Part shown: positions 41,262 to 50,517 of the stretch, in pieces
How positions within the stretch are numbered: the stretch's first letter is position 1
Layout of the letters: each line of letters opens with the position of its first letter
NCBI RefSeq assembly: GCF_018494055.1
Contig: NZ_JABBFQ010000003.1
Span: 248,001 to 312,000, forward strand
DNA length: 64,000 nucleotides
DNA from: Rosenbergiella epipactidis
GTDB lineage: Bacteria; Pseudomonadota; Gammaproteobacteria; Enterobacterales; Enterobacteriaceae
Direction of reading: 5' to 3'
The notes under the pieces: generated by a model
Databases searched by the model: none
Seen by the model: the letters and a program-made list of their open reading frames with translations, nothing else
What the model was told of the DNA's origin: nothing
Program-made: the position numbers and the translations under genes

Positions 41262-42462
41262 AATGCTCCATCTGAAAAGAAAATCGAAAAGTTCAATTAG
41301 AAAGAAAATTAGAAAGGTGAGTTTGCTCAATTCACTTTTAAATCTGTTCGCCTGTTGGGTTTTATTATTTTCGACGGCAATCTATTTTATAAAAGATTAC
41401 GAACAACGTAATATGGATTTGCTTTCGACCAGTTTAAGCAGCAGTTTAATCGCCGCAACCGTTTTTGAAGATAGCTATAACGCTAGTCGTAAAATCAATG
41501 CATTAGGTCAACAGCAAATGTTTGACTCTGCGGTACTTTATGCAAAAGATGGCCACGTTATTGCGCGTTGGGAACATAGCCAAAAGATGTCATATTTCTG
41601 GAGTTATCTTCATAGTTGGCTCTACCCAAATAAAAAGAAAATTGAAATTATTCATGACCAGCAGGTCGTGGGCTGGTTATTTATTGTTGGGAATGATAGT
41701 TACCTGTTTAATTTTATTCTCTACTCAGTGTTAATTTTAACGATTGGAATGGTGCTGATATTTCTATTCTCTTTCGTATTGAGTTCTATTATGTACAGAA
41801 AGATCTTGGTTGCGATGAATCAAATCACGACAAAGATAAATCATGTCATCCATACCAAGGATTTTACAAAGCGTTTACCAGATAATTCTTTGAAAGAGTT
41901 TCAAAATTTCTCTGATAATGTTAATAGCCTCATCAGCGAAATAGAAAGACTTAATGGCGATCTCGTCCATGAAAATAAATCATTAGCCATTAAAGCTTAC
42001 CGAGATTCACTGACCGGGCTTGATAATCGTGCCGCGTTCATCAGTCAGTTACAGTTTATGTTAAGTGAGAATGGCCCTTGTCCTTCTTTTTACATCTTAT
42101 TTATGGATGGAAATAAGTTTAAGCAAATCAATGATACATGGGGCCATGCCGCAGGCGATAAGGTGTTACAGGAAGTCGGTAACAGATTAAAAATCTTGGT
42201 GAAAGGTGAGGACTGCGTCGCACGATTGGGCGGAGACGAGTTCGCAATGATTCTGTCTGAAATGGAAAGCGATCATCAAGTGGAGGCCTTTATTTCGGGG
42301 CTACATGAGAGATTCCAGTCGCCAATAGAGATTGCTGACGGCCAAACGGTTTCTTTCTCGTTGACGATCGGTTTCACCTTGGCGAACAAGGATGAAGAAG
42401 TCAGTGACATATTATTGAGAGCAGATTCTCATATGTATCGGAACAAAAAAACGGAAAGGTAA
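41254..42462 (+). CDS. yfiN: membrane diguanylate cyclase YfiN/DgcN
   Basis: Makes c-di-GMP in response to envelope signals. 402 aa: a basic N-terminus, transmembrane helix (LLNLFACWVLLFSTAIYF), periplasmic PAS-like region (about 45-150), second helix (FILYSVLILTIGMVLIFLF), HAMP, and a GGDEF domain with the intact active site RLGGDEFAMIL. The inhibitory I-site, normally RxxD five residues before GGDEF, reads KGED, so product inhibition may be weak. The ATG at 41254 overlaps the yfiR stop (ATGAGTAG); an ATG three codons later is an alternative. Confidence 0.93.
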   Translation: MSRMLHLKRKSKSSIRKKIRKVSLLNSLLNLFACWVLLFSTAIYFIKDYEQRNMDLLSTSLSSSLIAATVFEDSYNASRKINALGQQQMFDSAVLYAKDGHVIARWEHSQKMSYFWSYLHSWLYPNKKKIEIIHDQQVVGWLFIVGNDSYLFNFILYSVLILTIGMVLIFLFSFVLSSIMYRKILVAMNQITTKINHVIHTKDFTKRLPDNSLKEFQNFSDNVNSLISEIERLNGDLVHENKSLAIKAYRDSLTGLDNRAAFISQLQFMLSENGPCPSFYILFMDGNKFKQINDTWGHAAGDKVLQEVGNRLKILVKGEDCVARLGGDEFAMILSEMESDHQVEAFISGLHERFQSPIEIADGQTVSFSLTIGFTLANKDEEVSDILLRADSHMYRNKKTER

Positions 42463-42467
42463 ATGAT

Positions 42468-42947
42468 ATGCGAGTTATGTTAATAGGATTTTCTTTAGCT
42501 CTGACATTATTATTGTCAGGATGCCAAACTGATGGCCCCTTTAACGCGGCGCAAAAGAAAACGCTGCAGCAGCAAGGATTTCAGTACTTAGGTTCTCGGT
42601 GGGAATTGGGACTTAACGATAAAATTTTATTCGGAATTGAGCAATACAAACTCACCCCGGAGAGTCGTCAAAAAATCACGTCAATCGCCAATAATTTGAA
42701 GAGAGTCGGTATTTCCCATGTGGCGATTAATGGTCATACTGATAATTATGGCAAGGCCGACTATAACCAGCAGCTTTCATATCTGCGTGCAAAAAGCGTC
42801 GCACAGGTATGGATGAGCAGCACTGGCGACGATGCAAGTCATGTCTCGGTGAATGGTTACGGAATGTCTAAACCGATAGCGAATAACAAGACGGCCCAGG
42901 GCAGAGCAATGAACCGTCGTGTTGCGATTGTGGTAGAGGCACCTTGA
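42468..42947 (+). CDS. yfiB: YfiB: OmpA-like peptidoglycan-binding lipoprotein
   Basis: 159-aa outer-membrane lipoprotein: signal plus lipobox (SLALTLLLSGCQTDG), a short linker, and an OmpA/Pal-like domain with the peptidoglycan-binding NGHTDNYGKADYNQQLSYLRAKSV and GRAMNRRVAIV. In the known YfiBNR system YfiB captures YfiR and so frees YfiN. It starts 5 bases after yfiN with AAGG upstream and ends near a GAGGGG/CCCCTC hairpin (42956-42976). Confidence 0.93.
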   Translation: MRVMLIGFSLALTLLLSGCQTDGPFNAAQKKTLQQQGFQYLGSRWELGLNDKILFGIEQYKLTPESRQKITSIANNLKRVGISHVAINGHTDNYGKADYNQQLSYLRAKSVAQVWMSSTGDDASHVSVNGYGMSKPIANNKTAQGRAMNRRVAIVVEAP

Positions 42948-42955
42948 TGGGGGGA

Positions 42956-42976
42956 GAGGGGATGAAGTGTCCCCTC
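42956..42976. terminator. hairpin after yfiB
   Basis: GAGGGG (42956-42961) and CCCCTC (42971-42976) pair around a 9-base loop, between the convergent stops of yfiB and the VOC gene. No clear T-tract. Confidence 0.4.
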
Positions 42977-42989
42977 GAGTAATTCTATT

Positions 42990-43511
42990 CTACTGTTCTT
43001 TACTTGGAATCCAACGCTGGGTGGATGAAACCGTCTTTACGCCAGAGGGTAGGGAAACCAGTTCGATAAGCAGGCCCAATGGCGTCATACCAAACCAAAT
43101 CTGATTGCCTTCGCCTTCTTCACTGCCGAAGCAGTCATTAGGCCCCTCAAACATCGTGGCACCATTTTGCCGCATCCTCTCGCCTGTTGCGGCGATATCG
43201 TCGGTATAAAGCGAGATATGGTTGAATCCGCTATCACCGATAGTGCGGTTTTGATTGCTGACAGCCGGGCTAACACCAATAATTTCTATATTGGGACCTT
43301 CTGCTAAGCGCAGCATGGTAACTGATGTCATTGCCAGTTCGGGAGGAAAGCCTTGAATAGGGCTTAATTTTTCACCAGGAATATGTTTACTCTCATCCCC
43401 AAACGGGATCACCCTATGAAGCACTTCAGCACCAAAAGTGTGTTTAAAAAAGAGTTCTGCTTTATCGGGATCTTCGACAGTTATCCCAATATGTTCGATA
43501 CCTTTGATCAT
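42990..43511 (-). CDS. VOC family protein (glyoxalase/dioxygenase fold)
   Basis: 173-aa protein with two VOC half-domains: IKGIEHIGITVEDPDKAELFFKHTFGAEVLHR and, from about residue 95, GFNHISLYTDDIAATGERMRQNGATMFEG. Metal ligands are probably His (EHIGIT), Glu (EIIGV), His (NHISLY) and Glu (LIELVSLP). The reaction cannot be assigned; lactoylglutathione lyase, epimerase and dioxygenase members share this fold. The frame opens at 43586, but the ATG at 43511 has AAGG at 8 bases. It lies between yfiB and bluF and reads toward yfiB. Confidence 0.85.
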   Translation of the reverse strand: MIKGIEHIGITVEDPDKAELFFKHTFGAEVLHRVIPFGDESKHIPGEKLSPIQGFPPELAMTSVTMLRLAEGPNIEIIGVSPAVSNQNRTIGDSGFNHISLYTDDIAATGERMRQNGATMFEGPNDCFGSEEGEGNQIWFGMTPLGLLIELVSLPSGVKTVSSTQRWIPSKEQ

Positions 43512-43650
43512 AACAATTACCTTTTTTAAAGACTCTCTACTAAGGCTAGCATAAGAAGGTATGGTCTGCGTAACAAGGCGGAACATTATCGGAGAAGGGT
43601 AAGGCGAGAAATTCGTTGCATTGAAGGGCAGGGGGGGACTGACGCGTTTA

Positions 43651-43677
43651 TTATTCCCTCCATAGTGAAGGGAATAA
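43651..43677 (-). terminator. hairpin downstream of bluF
   Basis: TTATTCCCT (43651-43659) and AGGGAATAA (43669-43677), a perfect 9-bp stem 17 bp past the bluF stop on the minus strand. Confidence 0.45.
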
Positions 43678-43693
43678 GGGTTAACGCTATGGA

Positions 43694-44899
43694 TTAGTGT
43701 CGAACTGGCCAGTTGATGGCGGGAAGTTTACGCGGCAGAACGCCCGCAAACAGTTCACCTTGGAATGCTTTAACGCCTGCGAGACGTAGCCACGACCACT
43801 CTTCAATTTGCGTGATACCTGAGGCGATAACTTGGATTTCAAGCGATGAGCATATTTTAATGATAGATTGATTGATCGCTTGTTTCGGGCCGTTTTTATG
43901 GACATCACGTAGCATATCACTGTCAACCATCACCAATTCTGGCTGGATACGAGTCAGTAGCAACAGTCCAGCCATGCCAGCACCAAAATTGTCGATAGCA
44001 AGACGGATTCCAGCGCGCTTTAACTTCATTATTTCGGCGTTAAAGGTTTCATCTTCGTTGACTACGCTATCTTCGGCAATTGAGATAACAATCTGTTGCG
44101 GGACAAAACCATTAGCTTCGATAGCGGCTAGGAGAAAACTTACCGCTTCAGGGTTTTTGACGAATGTCATCGGCAGCAGTTTCAGTACCAATGTGTAGTC
44201 ATTTAGCCCCAGACTTTTAGCCATTTCTAAAGCCGTCTGCTTTGACGCGAGATCGACTTCATAAATCTCATCACGCTGCAGGCCAGCGAAGAATTTCAGC
44301 GGTGACTGGCCATCGGCGGCCCGCATCTTAGCCTCATAGCTCAAAATTTTACGAGAGCTAGGGTTGATGACCGGTTGGAAACCAAAGGTGTAGGGCAATT
44401 CCTCGCTGTGCTCGGCGACCAACTCAGGTTGTTCGTTCAGTTCGAACTGCCACTGCTCGCTTTCACTTAATTCAAGATAACTGGCTTTATTCTCACACTC
44501 TACGAAGGTCTTAATAAATTGTAATGTCCGGTCATCGTAGGTGAGTTTAAATTTCGATGTGGCACGGGCGAGCACCGCATCAAGCACAGCGGATTTCTCA
44601 TAGTTACGCAGATCGAATAATTCCATCCCGGCATTACCGAAATGACGTTCAACTGAATAGTCGCGGAGTAATTCTGTTAAAGAGAAGTGTCGCGAGTCTT
44701 CGCAAATTACGCGATAAATCGTCTCAACTTCCTCTTCGGGTCCTTCAAGCAATTGTAAAAAATGCTCACCATCAAACAGTAATATCCCTGTTACTGCTGC
44801 TTCAGCGTTGCGTTGGTTAGCCTTTTCAATAAACTTTTTCACTTCAGGTTCTGAAGTATTTTTACCGATATGACTTCTATAGATGATGGTCGTAAGCAT
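43694..44899 (-). CDS. bluF: blue-light sensor BluF (BLUF plus degenerate EAL)
   Basis: 401 aa (E. coli BluF 403). The BLUF domain (1-93) holds the flavin-binding residues: Tyr7 in TTIIYRSHIG, Asn31 in NQRNAEAAVTGILL and Gln49 in GEHFLQLLEGPEEE. The EAL domain (about 165-401) is degenerate: EAL reads EAK (189-191), the usual NLSP is LKLLP and DDFG is DNFG, so c-di-GMP cleavage is unlikely. E. coli BluF also has an inactive EAL and acts as a light-dependent anti-repressor of BluR, which controls small biofilm genes. No bluR is seen in this window. The ATG at 44899 has AGGA upstream. Confidence 0.93.
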   Translation of the reverse strand: MLTTIIYRSHIGKNTSEPEVKKFIEKANQRNAEAAVTGILLFDGEHFLQLLEGPEEEVETIYRVICEDSRHFSLTELLRDYSVERHFGNAGMELFDLRNYEKSAVLDAVLARATSKFKLTYDDRTLQFIKTFVECENKASYLELSESEQWQFELNEQPELVAEHSEELPYTFGFQPVINPSSRKILSYEAKMRAADGQSPLKFFAGLQRDEIYEVDLASKQTALEMAKSLGLNDYTLVLKLLPMTFVKNPEAVSFLLAAIEANGFVPQQIVISIAEDSVVNEDETFNAEIMKLKRAGIRLAIDNFGAGMAGLLLLTRIQPELVMVDSDMLRDVHKNGPKQAINQSIIKICSSLEIQVIASGITQIEEWSWLRLAGVKAFQGELFAGVLPRKLPAINWPVRH

Positions 44900-45265
44900 T
44901 TATTATCCTAACGAAGGATGTTAATTAGTTAGCACTCTAACAAATTTTTTGCGAATAAGATAATGATTGGTAAAACTAATCAATAGCTTACCCATACAGA
45001 GCCTTATTCAACCTGATGTTGAGGCGCAAGAGTGTCTGCTCCAAACCGTAATTGTAGTGCGATTTTTTATCTTGCGCAAAATGTGTGAAGTGAGTTTTCG
45101 CTAATGCATTAGATTGCGTAACAAATCTTTAAAACTGCTGGTTTTATCGTCAAAGAAACGGTTTTTATAAACCTTTATGTAACATTTGTCCTGAAACTTG
45201 ATTCGGCAATCAGACGCCTTATGGTATAGTTTCGGCTATTATAATTGCCTATTACTGATTTAATC
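44900..45265. promoter_or_regulatory. divergent regulatory gap between bluF and the ccm operon
   Basis: About 365 bp without a gene. Near the ccmA side is an extended -10 element TGGTATAGT (45222-45230), about 35 bp before the ccmA ATG, the likely ccm promoter. A TTGAT half-site lies at about 45199. No full FNR palindrome was found, although ccm operons are often anaerobically controlled. No bluF promoter could be fixed. Confidence 0.5.
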
Positions 45266-45880
45266 ATGTTGCAAGCCCTCAACCTCAGCTGTTACCGCGA
45301 TGAACGTGTCTTGTTTAAAGACTTAACGTTCAGGCTCTCTGCGGGTGAAATCATGCAGATAGAAGGGGAGAATGGCGCGGGGAAAACCACTTTACTGCGT
45401 TTATTGACTGGGTTAAGCCGGCCAGAGGAAGGCTCTATTCTTTGGAAGGATTGCTCCATTGGTAAACCCTGTGAAGGATGGCCGCAACAGATGATCTATT
45501 TGGCTCATCTACCGGGCATTAAGCAGGTCTTAACGGCCTATGAAAATCTTCGTTTCTATCATCCTAATGCCACCTGTGATGCCATCTATCAGGCCTTGGA
45601 AGAAGTCGAGTTAACCGGTTACGAAGACACGCCAGTGGCTAATTTCTCGGCAGGGCAGCAACGGCGCGTGGCGCTGGCCCGCTTATGGTTAACCGATGCG
45701 ACACTTTGGATTCTTGACGAACCGCTCACCGCCATCGATAAGTGGGGCGTAAAAAAGCTGAATGAAAAATTTACCCAACACTTGGCACAACAGGGCATTA
45801 TCGTGTTAACCACGCACCAAGACCTCCCCGCGTCGACTCAGCCGATCCGCAAACTTCGTCTAGGCGGAGAAGTAGAATAA
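45266..45880 (+). CDS. ccmA: haem exporter ATP-binding protein CcmA
   Basis: ATPase of the CcmABCD complex that releases holo-CcmE for cytochrome c maturation. 204 aa with Walker A GENGAGKTTLLR, the signature FSAGQQRRVALARLWL and Walker B LWILDEPLTAID. A frame from a TTG at 45245 exists, but the ATG at 45266 matches the family start (MLQALNLSCYRDERVLF). The stop overlaps the ccmB start (TAATG). First gene of a nine-gene plus-strand operon. Confidence 0.95.
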   Translation: MLQALNLSCYRDERVLFKDLTFRLSAGEIMQIEGENGAGKTTLLRLLTGLSRPEEGSILWKDCSIGKPCEGWPQQMIYLAHLPGIKQVLTAYENLRFYHPNATCDAIYQALEEVELTGYEDTPVANFSAGQQRRVALARLWLTDATLWILDEPLTAIDKWGVKKLNEKFTQHLAQQGIIVLTTHQDLPASTQPIRKLRLGGEVE

Positions 45881-46536
45881 TGCAACGTATACTCTTGCGT
45901 GAGCTTAAAATAGCTTTCCGTCATCGCGCAGAGGTGATTAACCCACTGTGGTTTTTCTTAATTATCGTGACGCTTTTCCCGTTAGGAATCGGTCCCGAGA
46001 GTACCTTGCTAGCTCGAATTGCGCCTGGAATCGTATGGGTGGCGGCGCTATTGGCCTCATTATTGGGGTTGGAAAGGATGTTTCGCGATGATTACCTCGA
46101 TGGTTCGTTAGAACAACTGCTATTGCTGCCGACGCCGTTACCCATGGTGGTTTTGGCGAAGGTTTTTGCACATTGGCTAACAAGTGGTCTACCCCTGATA
46201 ATCCTGTCGCCATTGGCCTCATTATTTTTATCATTAAATTTTACCGGCTGGTGGGGACTGGTACTCACCTTACTACTGGGTACGCTCACCTTCAGCTTCT
46301 TGGGGGCAATTGGTGTTGCCTTAACGGTAGGCTTACGGCGTGGAGGGGTATTACTGAGCCTTTTGGTTCTCCCTTTGGCGATTCCTATTCTTATTTTTGC
46401 AAGCAGCGCAGTAGATGCTGCCAGTCAAGGTCTAGCAATTTCCGGCTATCTAGCCATTTTGGCCGCCATGTTGGTGGTCAGTGTCGTATTAGCGCCTTTT
46501 GCGATTGCCGCAGCGTTACGGGTAAGTTTGCAGTAA
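45880..46536 (+). CDS. ccmB: haem exporter subunit CcmB
   Basis: 218-aa inner-membrane protein of about six helices, matching E. coli CcmB (220). It contains RELKIAFRHRAEVINPLWFFLI at the N-terminus and LFRDDYLDGSLEQLLLLPTPL-type sequence (MFRDDYLDGSLEQLLLL), the usual coupling loop. Its start overlaps the ccmA stop by one base. Confidence 0.95.
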   Translation: MQRILLRELKIAFRHRAEVINPLWFFLIIVTLFPLGIGPESTLLARIAPGIVWVAALLASLLGLERMFRDDYLDGSLEQLLLLPTPLPMVVLAKVFAHWLTSGLPLIILSPLASLFLSLNFTGWWGLVLTLLLGTLTFSFLGAIGVALTVGLRRGGVLLSLLVLPLAIPILIFASSAVDAASQGLAISGYLAILAAMLVVSVVLAPFAIAAALRVSLQ

Positions 46537-46567
46537 AAAATAACAAAATTATAAAGTGAGCATTGTT

Positions 46568-47308
46568 ATGTGGAAATGGTTACATCTCTTGGCTAAACCC
46601 GATCGGCTATATCGGCTTTGTGGCCAATGGTTGCCTTGGCTTGCCGTCGCCACGGCATGTACTCTTGCCTTAGGGTGGGGGTGGGGCTTTATCTTCGCAC
46701 CGCCTGATTATCAGCAAGGTGAGAGCTATCGCATCATGTATATACATGTTCCTGCGGCGATGTGGTCGATGGGTATTTATGCGGCAATGGCGGTGAGCGC
46801 CTTTACTGGATTAGTTTGGCAGATGAAAATGTCGGACTTAGTGGCCAGAGCCATGGCACCCATCGGTGCAGCCTTCACCTTAATCGCGCTGGTTACCGGT
46901 TCCGCTTGGGGAAAACCGATGTGGGGGACTTGGTGGATATGGGATGCTCGCCTAACATCAGAACTTATTTTGCTGTTCCTCTATATGGGGATTATCGCCC
47001 TCTATCATGCTTTTGACGATCGGCGAGCCGCTGGCCGTGCTGCCAGTATCTTGATTTTAGTCGGTGTGGTCAACTTACCTATCATCCACTATTCGGTACA
47101 GTGGTGGAACACCTTACACCAAGGCTCTTCTGGTCTATTACAACAAGCTATCGCACCTGAAATGCGTACCCCTTTACGTTGGTCGATCTTAGGTTATTTG
47201 CTTTTCTTTATCACCTTAACGTTAAGTCGATTACGTAATCTCTTGCTGCTCACTGAGCAACATCGGCCATGGGCGAGAGAGATTGCCCAACAGGAGAGCA
47301 AAAAATGA
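46568..47308 (+). CDS. ccmC: haem transporter CcmC
   Basis: Inner-membrane haem-handling protein that attaches haem to CcmE. 246 aa with six helices and the tryptophan-rich haem-binding motif WGKPMWGTWWIWDARLTSEL in a periplasmic loop, plus flanking histidines (IMYIHVPAAMWSMG and IIHYSVQWWNTLHQG). The frame opens at a GTG at 46556; the ATG at 46568 gives the family start MWKWLH. The stop overlaps ccmD. Confidence 0.96.
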   Translation: MWKWLHLLAKPDRLYRLCGQWLPWLAVATACTLALGWGWGFIFAPPDYQQGESYRIMYIHVPAAMWSMGIYAAMAVSAFTGLVWQMKMSDLVARAMAPIGAAFTLIALVTGSAWGKPMWGTWWIWDARLTSELILLFLYMGIIALYHAFDDRRAAGRAASILILVGVVNLPIIHYSVQWWNTLHQGSSGLLQQAIAPEMRTPLRWSILGYLLFFITLTLSRLRNLLLLTEQHRPWAREIAQQESKK

Positions 47309-47529
47309 GTCCTGCATTTCATTCTTGGTCGCAATTTTGGGCGATGGGCGGATATGGCTTTTATGTATGGCTTTCGGTATGCGTAGCCTTATTAGTCATG
47401 AGTGTTCTGGTGGGGCACAGTGCTTACCAACGTCGTCACTTATTGACGATGATCGTGACGAAGCAAGATCGTGAGCAGCGGATTCTTGCCGCAAAAAAAC
47501 GCAAGCAGAACGCGGGAGCTAAACCATGA
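47305..47529 (+). CDS. ccmD: CcmD small subunit
   Basis: 74-aa single-helix protein ([26 protein letters not shown]) with a basic coiled tail, as in E. coli CcmD (69 aa). It helps release holo-CcmE from CcmC. The ATG at 47305 overlaps the ccmC stop by 4 bases (ATGA). It overlaps ccmE by 4 bases. Confidence 0.94.
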   Translation: MSPAFHSWSQFWAMGGYGFYVWLSVCVALLVMSVLVGHSAYQRRHLLTMIVTKQDREQRILAAKKRKQNAGAKP

Positions 47530-48005
47530 ATCTTCGTCGACGTAAGCGGTTAATGACGGTATTGGCCATCGTGATTGGGCTGGGGATTGCCACGGCGTTA
47601 GTGATGTATGCCCTACGGTCGAATATCGATCTCTTTTATACCCCGAGCGAAATTCTTAATGGTAAAGGGGAAGATCATCAAATCCCAGAGCCAGGACAAC
47701 GTTTACGCGTTGGCGGGATGGTCATGCCCGGTAGCGTTAAGCGCGATCAGACTACCCTTGCGGTAAGTTTTAAATTATATGATGCAAATGGGGTAGTGTC
47801 GGTTAGCTATGTCGGGATCTTACCTGACCTGTTTCGAGAAGGGCAGGGGGTTGTCGCACAAGGTGTCTTAGCGCCTAACCATCTGATAAAAGCCGAGCAA
47901 GTGTTAGCGAAACATGATGAGAAATATACGCCACCGGAAATTGAGGATGCGATGAAGAAGAATCACCAACAAGCGGGTGTAGCCCAGGCGGGGAATAACC
48001 AATGA
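47526..48005 (+). CDS. ccmE: haem chaperone CcmE
   Basis: Periplasmic haem chaperone anchored by one N-terminal helix ([22 protein letters not shown]). 159 aa with the covalent haem-binding His and axial Tyr in [13 protein letters not shown]. The flexible C-terminal tail is Gln/Asn-rich. Overlaps ccmD and ccmF by 4 bases each. Confidence 0.96.
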   Translation: MNLRRRKRLMTVLAIVIGLGIATALVMYALRSNIDLFYTPSEILNGKGEDHQIPEPGQRLRVGGMVMPGSVKRDQTTLAVSFKLYDANGVVSVSYVGILPDLFREGQGVVAQGVLAPNHLIKAEQVLAKHDEKYTPPEIEDAMKKNHQQAGVAQAGNNQ

Positions 48006-49963
48006 TGCCGGAGATTGGGAGCTTCCTATTATGCTTGGCCACCGGGCTATCGCTGGTGCTGAGTATTTGGCCACTCTGGGGGGCAAAAACCCTTAATTTA
48101 CGATTGATGGCATTAGCGCGTCCACTCAGTTATGCGCTGTTCCTAGGTATCGCCGCCGCCTTCTTAATCTTGGTGAATGCCTTTGTTGAGAATGATTTTA
48201 CCGTTGCGTATGTGGTCGAAAATTCGAATACATTACTTCCCGTCTGGTATCGGGTGGCGGCAACCTGGGGGGCTCACGAGGGTTCGTTATTACTGTGGCT
48301 GTTGATGCTTAGCGGTTGGACCTTTGCCGTGGCCTGCTTTAGTCGGAAAATGCCGCTAGATTCTGTCGCACGAGTATTGGCAGTGATGGGGATGATTAAC
48401 CTCGGATTCTTGCTGTTTCTCACCTTGACCTCTAACCCCTTTATCCGCACGTTACCCAACTTCCCGGTTGATGGTAGCGATCTCAATCCGATGCTGCAGG
48501 ATATTGGGCTGATTTTCCATCCTCCGTTACTGTATATGGGCTATGTCGGGTTCTCAGTGGCCTTTGCCTTCGCCATTGCGTCACTGATGACTGGGCGTCT
48601 TGATACCGCATGGGCAAGATGGTCACGGCCTTGGACTACCGCGGCATGGGTATTTTTAACTATCGGTATTGTCTTAGGCTCAGCATGGGCCTACTACGAA
48701 TTGGGCTGGGGCGGATGGTGGTTCTGGGATCCGGTCGAAAACGCCTCGCTAATGCCTTGGCTGGCCGGTACCGCGTTAATTCACTCCTTAGCGGTCACAG
48801 AAAAACGTGGCACCTTTAAATCTTGGACGGTGTTATTAGCGATTACTGCTTTTTCGTTAAGTCTGTTAGGGACCTTCCTGGTTCGTTCTGGTGTGCTAGT
48901 GTCGGTGCACTCTTTTGCTTCCGATCCCACACGCGGGATGTTTATTCTGATTTTCCTTGTTATCGTCATTGGAAGCTCATTATTACTCTATGCCTTAAAA
49001 GGCGGCAAAGTCCGCAGTCGTGTTGATAATCAACTCTGGTCTCGAGAGTCATTTTTACTCGGCAATAACGTTTTACTGATTGCTGCGATGTTAGTGGTGT
49101 TACTCGGTACGCTTCTGCCGTTGGTTCACAAGCAACTCGGGCTGGGTAGCATCTCGATTGGCGAGCCATTCTTTAACACCATGTTTAGCTGGCTGATGGC
49201 ACCCTTTGCCTTATTCTTGGGAATAGGTCCGCTGGTGCGCTGGCGTCGTGATGAACCGCAAAAGTTAGTCAAGCGTTTAGTCTTGGCTATGCTGGTGACC
49301 TTGATAGCCGCGATAATCATTCCTTGGTGGTTACAGGACCGTATTCAAGGGATGACGGTGGTCGGATTAGTGATGTCACTGTGGGTGGTTATCCTGACGG
49401 TGATGGAATTACACGAGCGTGCCACTCACCGTCACCGTTTTTGGCAAGGGCTAACAAAGCTCTCTCGCAGCCATTGGGGCATGGTATTAGGGCATCTTGG
49501 CGTAGCCGTCACTGTGATAGGGATTGCCTTCAGCACCCAATACAGTGTCGAACGAGATGTTAGGATGAAAGCGGATGACAGTGTCTCGATTCATGATTAC
49601 CAATTTACCTTCCGCGGCGTAAAACCTCTGCAAGGCGCGAACTACAGCGGCGGCTCCGGGGTTATCGACGTGACGCGTCAGGGTAAGACCGAGGCAGTGT
49701 TATATGCTGAAAAACGCTTCTACACAGCAGCGAGAACGATGATGACCGAAGCGGCGATCAGCGGAGGGGTGACTCGAGATCTTTACGCTGCGTTAGGTGA
49801 AGAGTTAGAGGATGGCTCTTGGGCCGTCCGTATCTACTATAAGCCTTTCGTCCGCTGGATCTGGTTCGGTGGCGTCTTTATGGCTATAGGGGGGATTTTC
49901 TGTATTGCAGACCCACGCTATCGCTCTGCGAAAAAAGCCCAGAAAAAAGGAGAGAAATCATGA
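48002..49963 (+). CDS. ccmF: cytochrome c haem lyase subunit CcmF
   Basis: Large inner-membrane component of the haem lyase that joins haem to apocytochrome c. 653 aa with about 15 helices. The WWD motif [20 protein letters not shown] and conserved histidines ([34 protein letters not shown]) are present. The start [10 protein letters not shown] matches E. coli. Overlaps ccmE and dsbE by 4 bases. Confidence 0.96.
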   Translation: MMPEIGSFLLCLATGLSLVLSIWPLWGAKTLNLRLMALARPLSYALFLGIAAAFLILVNAFVENDFTVAYVVENSNTLLPVWYRVAATWGAHEGSLLLWLLMLSGWTFAVACFSRKMPLDSVARVLAVMGMINLGFLLFLTLTSNPFIRTLPNFPVDGSDLNPMLQDIGLIFHPPLLYMGYVGFSVAFAFAIASLMTGRLDTAWARWSRPWTTAAWVFLTIGIVLGSAWAYYELGWGGWWFWDPVENASLMPWLAGTALIHSLAVTEKRGTFKSWTVLLAITAFSLSLLGTFLVRSGVLVSVHSFASDPTRGMFILIFLVIVIGSSLLLYALKGGKVRSRVDNQLWSRESFLLGNNVLLIAAMLVVLLGTLLPLVHKQLGLGSISIGEPFFNTMFSWLMAPFALFLGIGPLVRWRRDEPQKLVKRLVLAMLVTLIAAIIIPWWLQDRIQGMTVVGLVMSLWVVILTVMELHERATHRHRFWQGLTKLSRSHWGMVLGHLGVAVTVIGIAFSTQYSVERDVRMKADDSVSIHDYQFTFRGVKPLQGANYSGGSGVIDVTRQGKTEAVLYAEKRFYTAARTMMTEAAISGGVTRDLYAALGEELEDGSWAVRIYYKPFVRWIWFGGVFMAIGGIFCIADPRYRSAKKAQKKGEKS

Positions 49964-50517
49964 GTAAAAAAATCCTTTTTATTCCCTTAGTCCTTTTCCT
50001 GTTACTTGCCGCTGCGCTGCTTTGGCAATTAACCCGAAATGCACAGGGTGACGATCCGACGCGGTTGGAGTCTGCTCTGATAGGTAAGCCTGTACCCACT
50101 TTTCGACTGGAGTCGCTGTTCGAACCGGGTAAACGCTTCGATCAACAGGTATTAATCGATGGAAAACCGTTACTGCTTAACGTCTGGGCGACGTGGTGTC
50201 CGACCTGCCGTGCTGAGCATCAGTACTTGAACCATTTAGCCGAACAAGGCGTGAGAGTGGTCGGACTGAATTATAAAGATGATCGGACTAAAGCCATCAA
50301 CTGGTTGAATACCCTCGGTAACCCTTACTCATTGAGCTTATACGATGGCGATGGAATGTTGGGGCTGGATCTCGGGGTATATGGTGCCCCCGAGACTTTT
50401 TTGATCGATGGCCACGGCATTATTCGTTATCGCCATGCCGGCGATATTAATGAACGCGTCTGGCAGCAGGAAGTGAAGCCATTGTGGGATAAATATTCAC
50501 AGCAGGGGCAGCACTGA
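49960..50517 (+). CDS. dsbE: thiol:disulfide interchange protein DsbE/CcmG
   Basis: Membrane-anchored periplasmic thioredoxin that keeps apocytochrome c cysteines reduced. 185 aa: N-terminal anchor (IPLVLFLLLAAALLWQL) and a thioredoxin fold with active site WATWCPTCRAEHQYL and the cis-Pro region VYGAPETFLID. It lies between ccmF and ccmH, overlapping both. Confidence 0.96.
   Translation: MSKKILFIPLVLFLLLAAALLWQLTRNAQGDDPTRLESALIGKPVPTFRLESLFEPGKRFDQQVLIDGKPLLLNVWATWCPTCRAEHQYLNHLAEQGVRVVGLNYKDDRTKAINWLNTLGNPYSLSLYDGDGMLGLDLGVYGAPETFLIDGHGIIRYRHAGDINERVWQQEVKPLWDKYSQQGQH

Noticed and set aside
45190-45215. FNR box upstream of ccmA
   Set aside because: A TTGAT half-site is present but the second half is one base out of register, so it does not meet the TTGAT-N4-ATCAA pattern.
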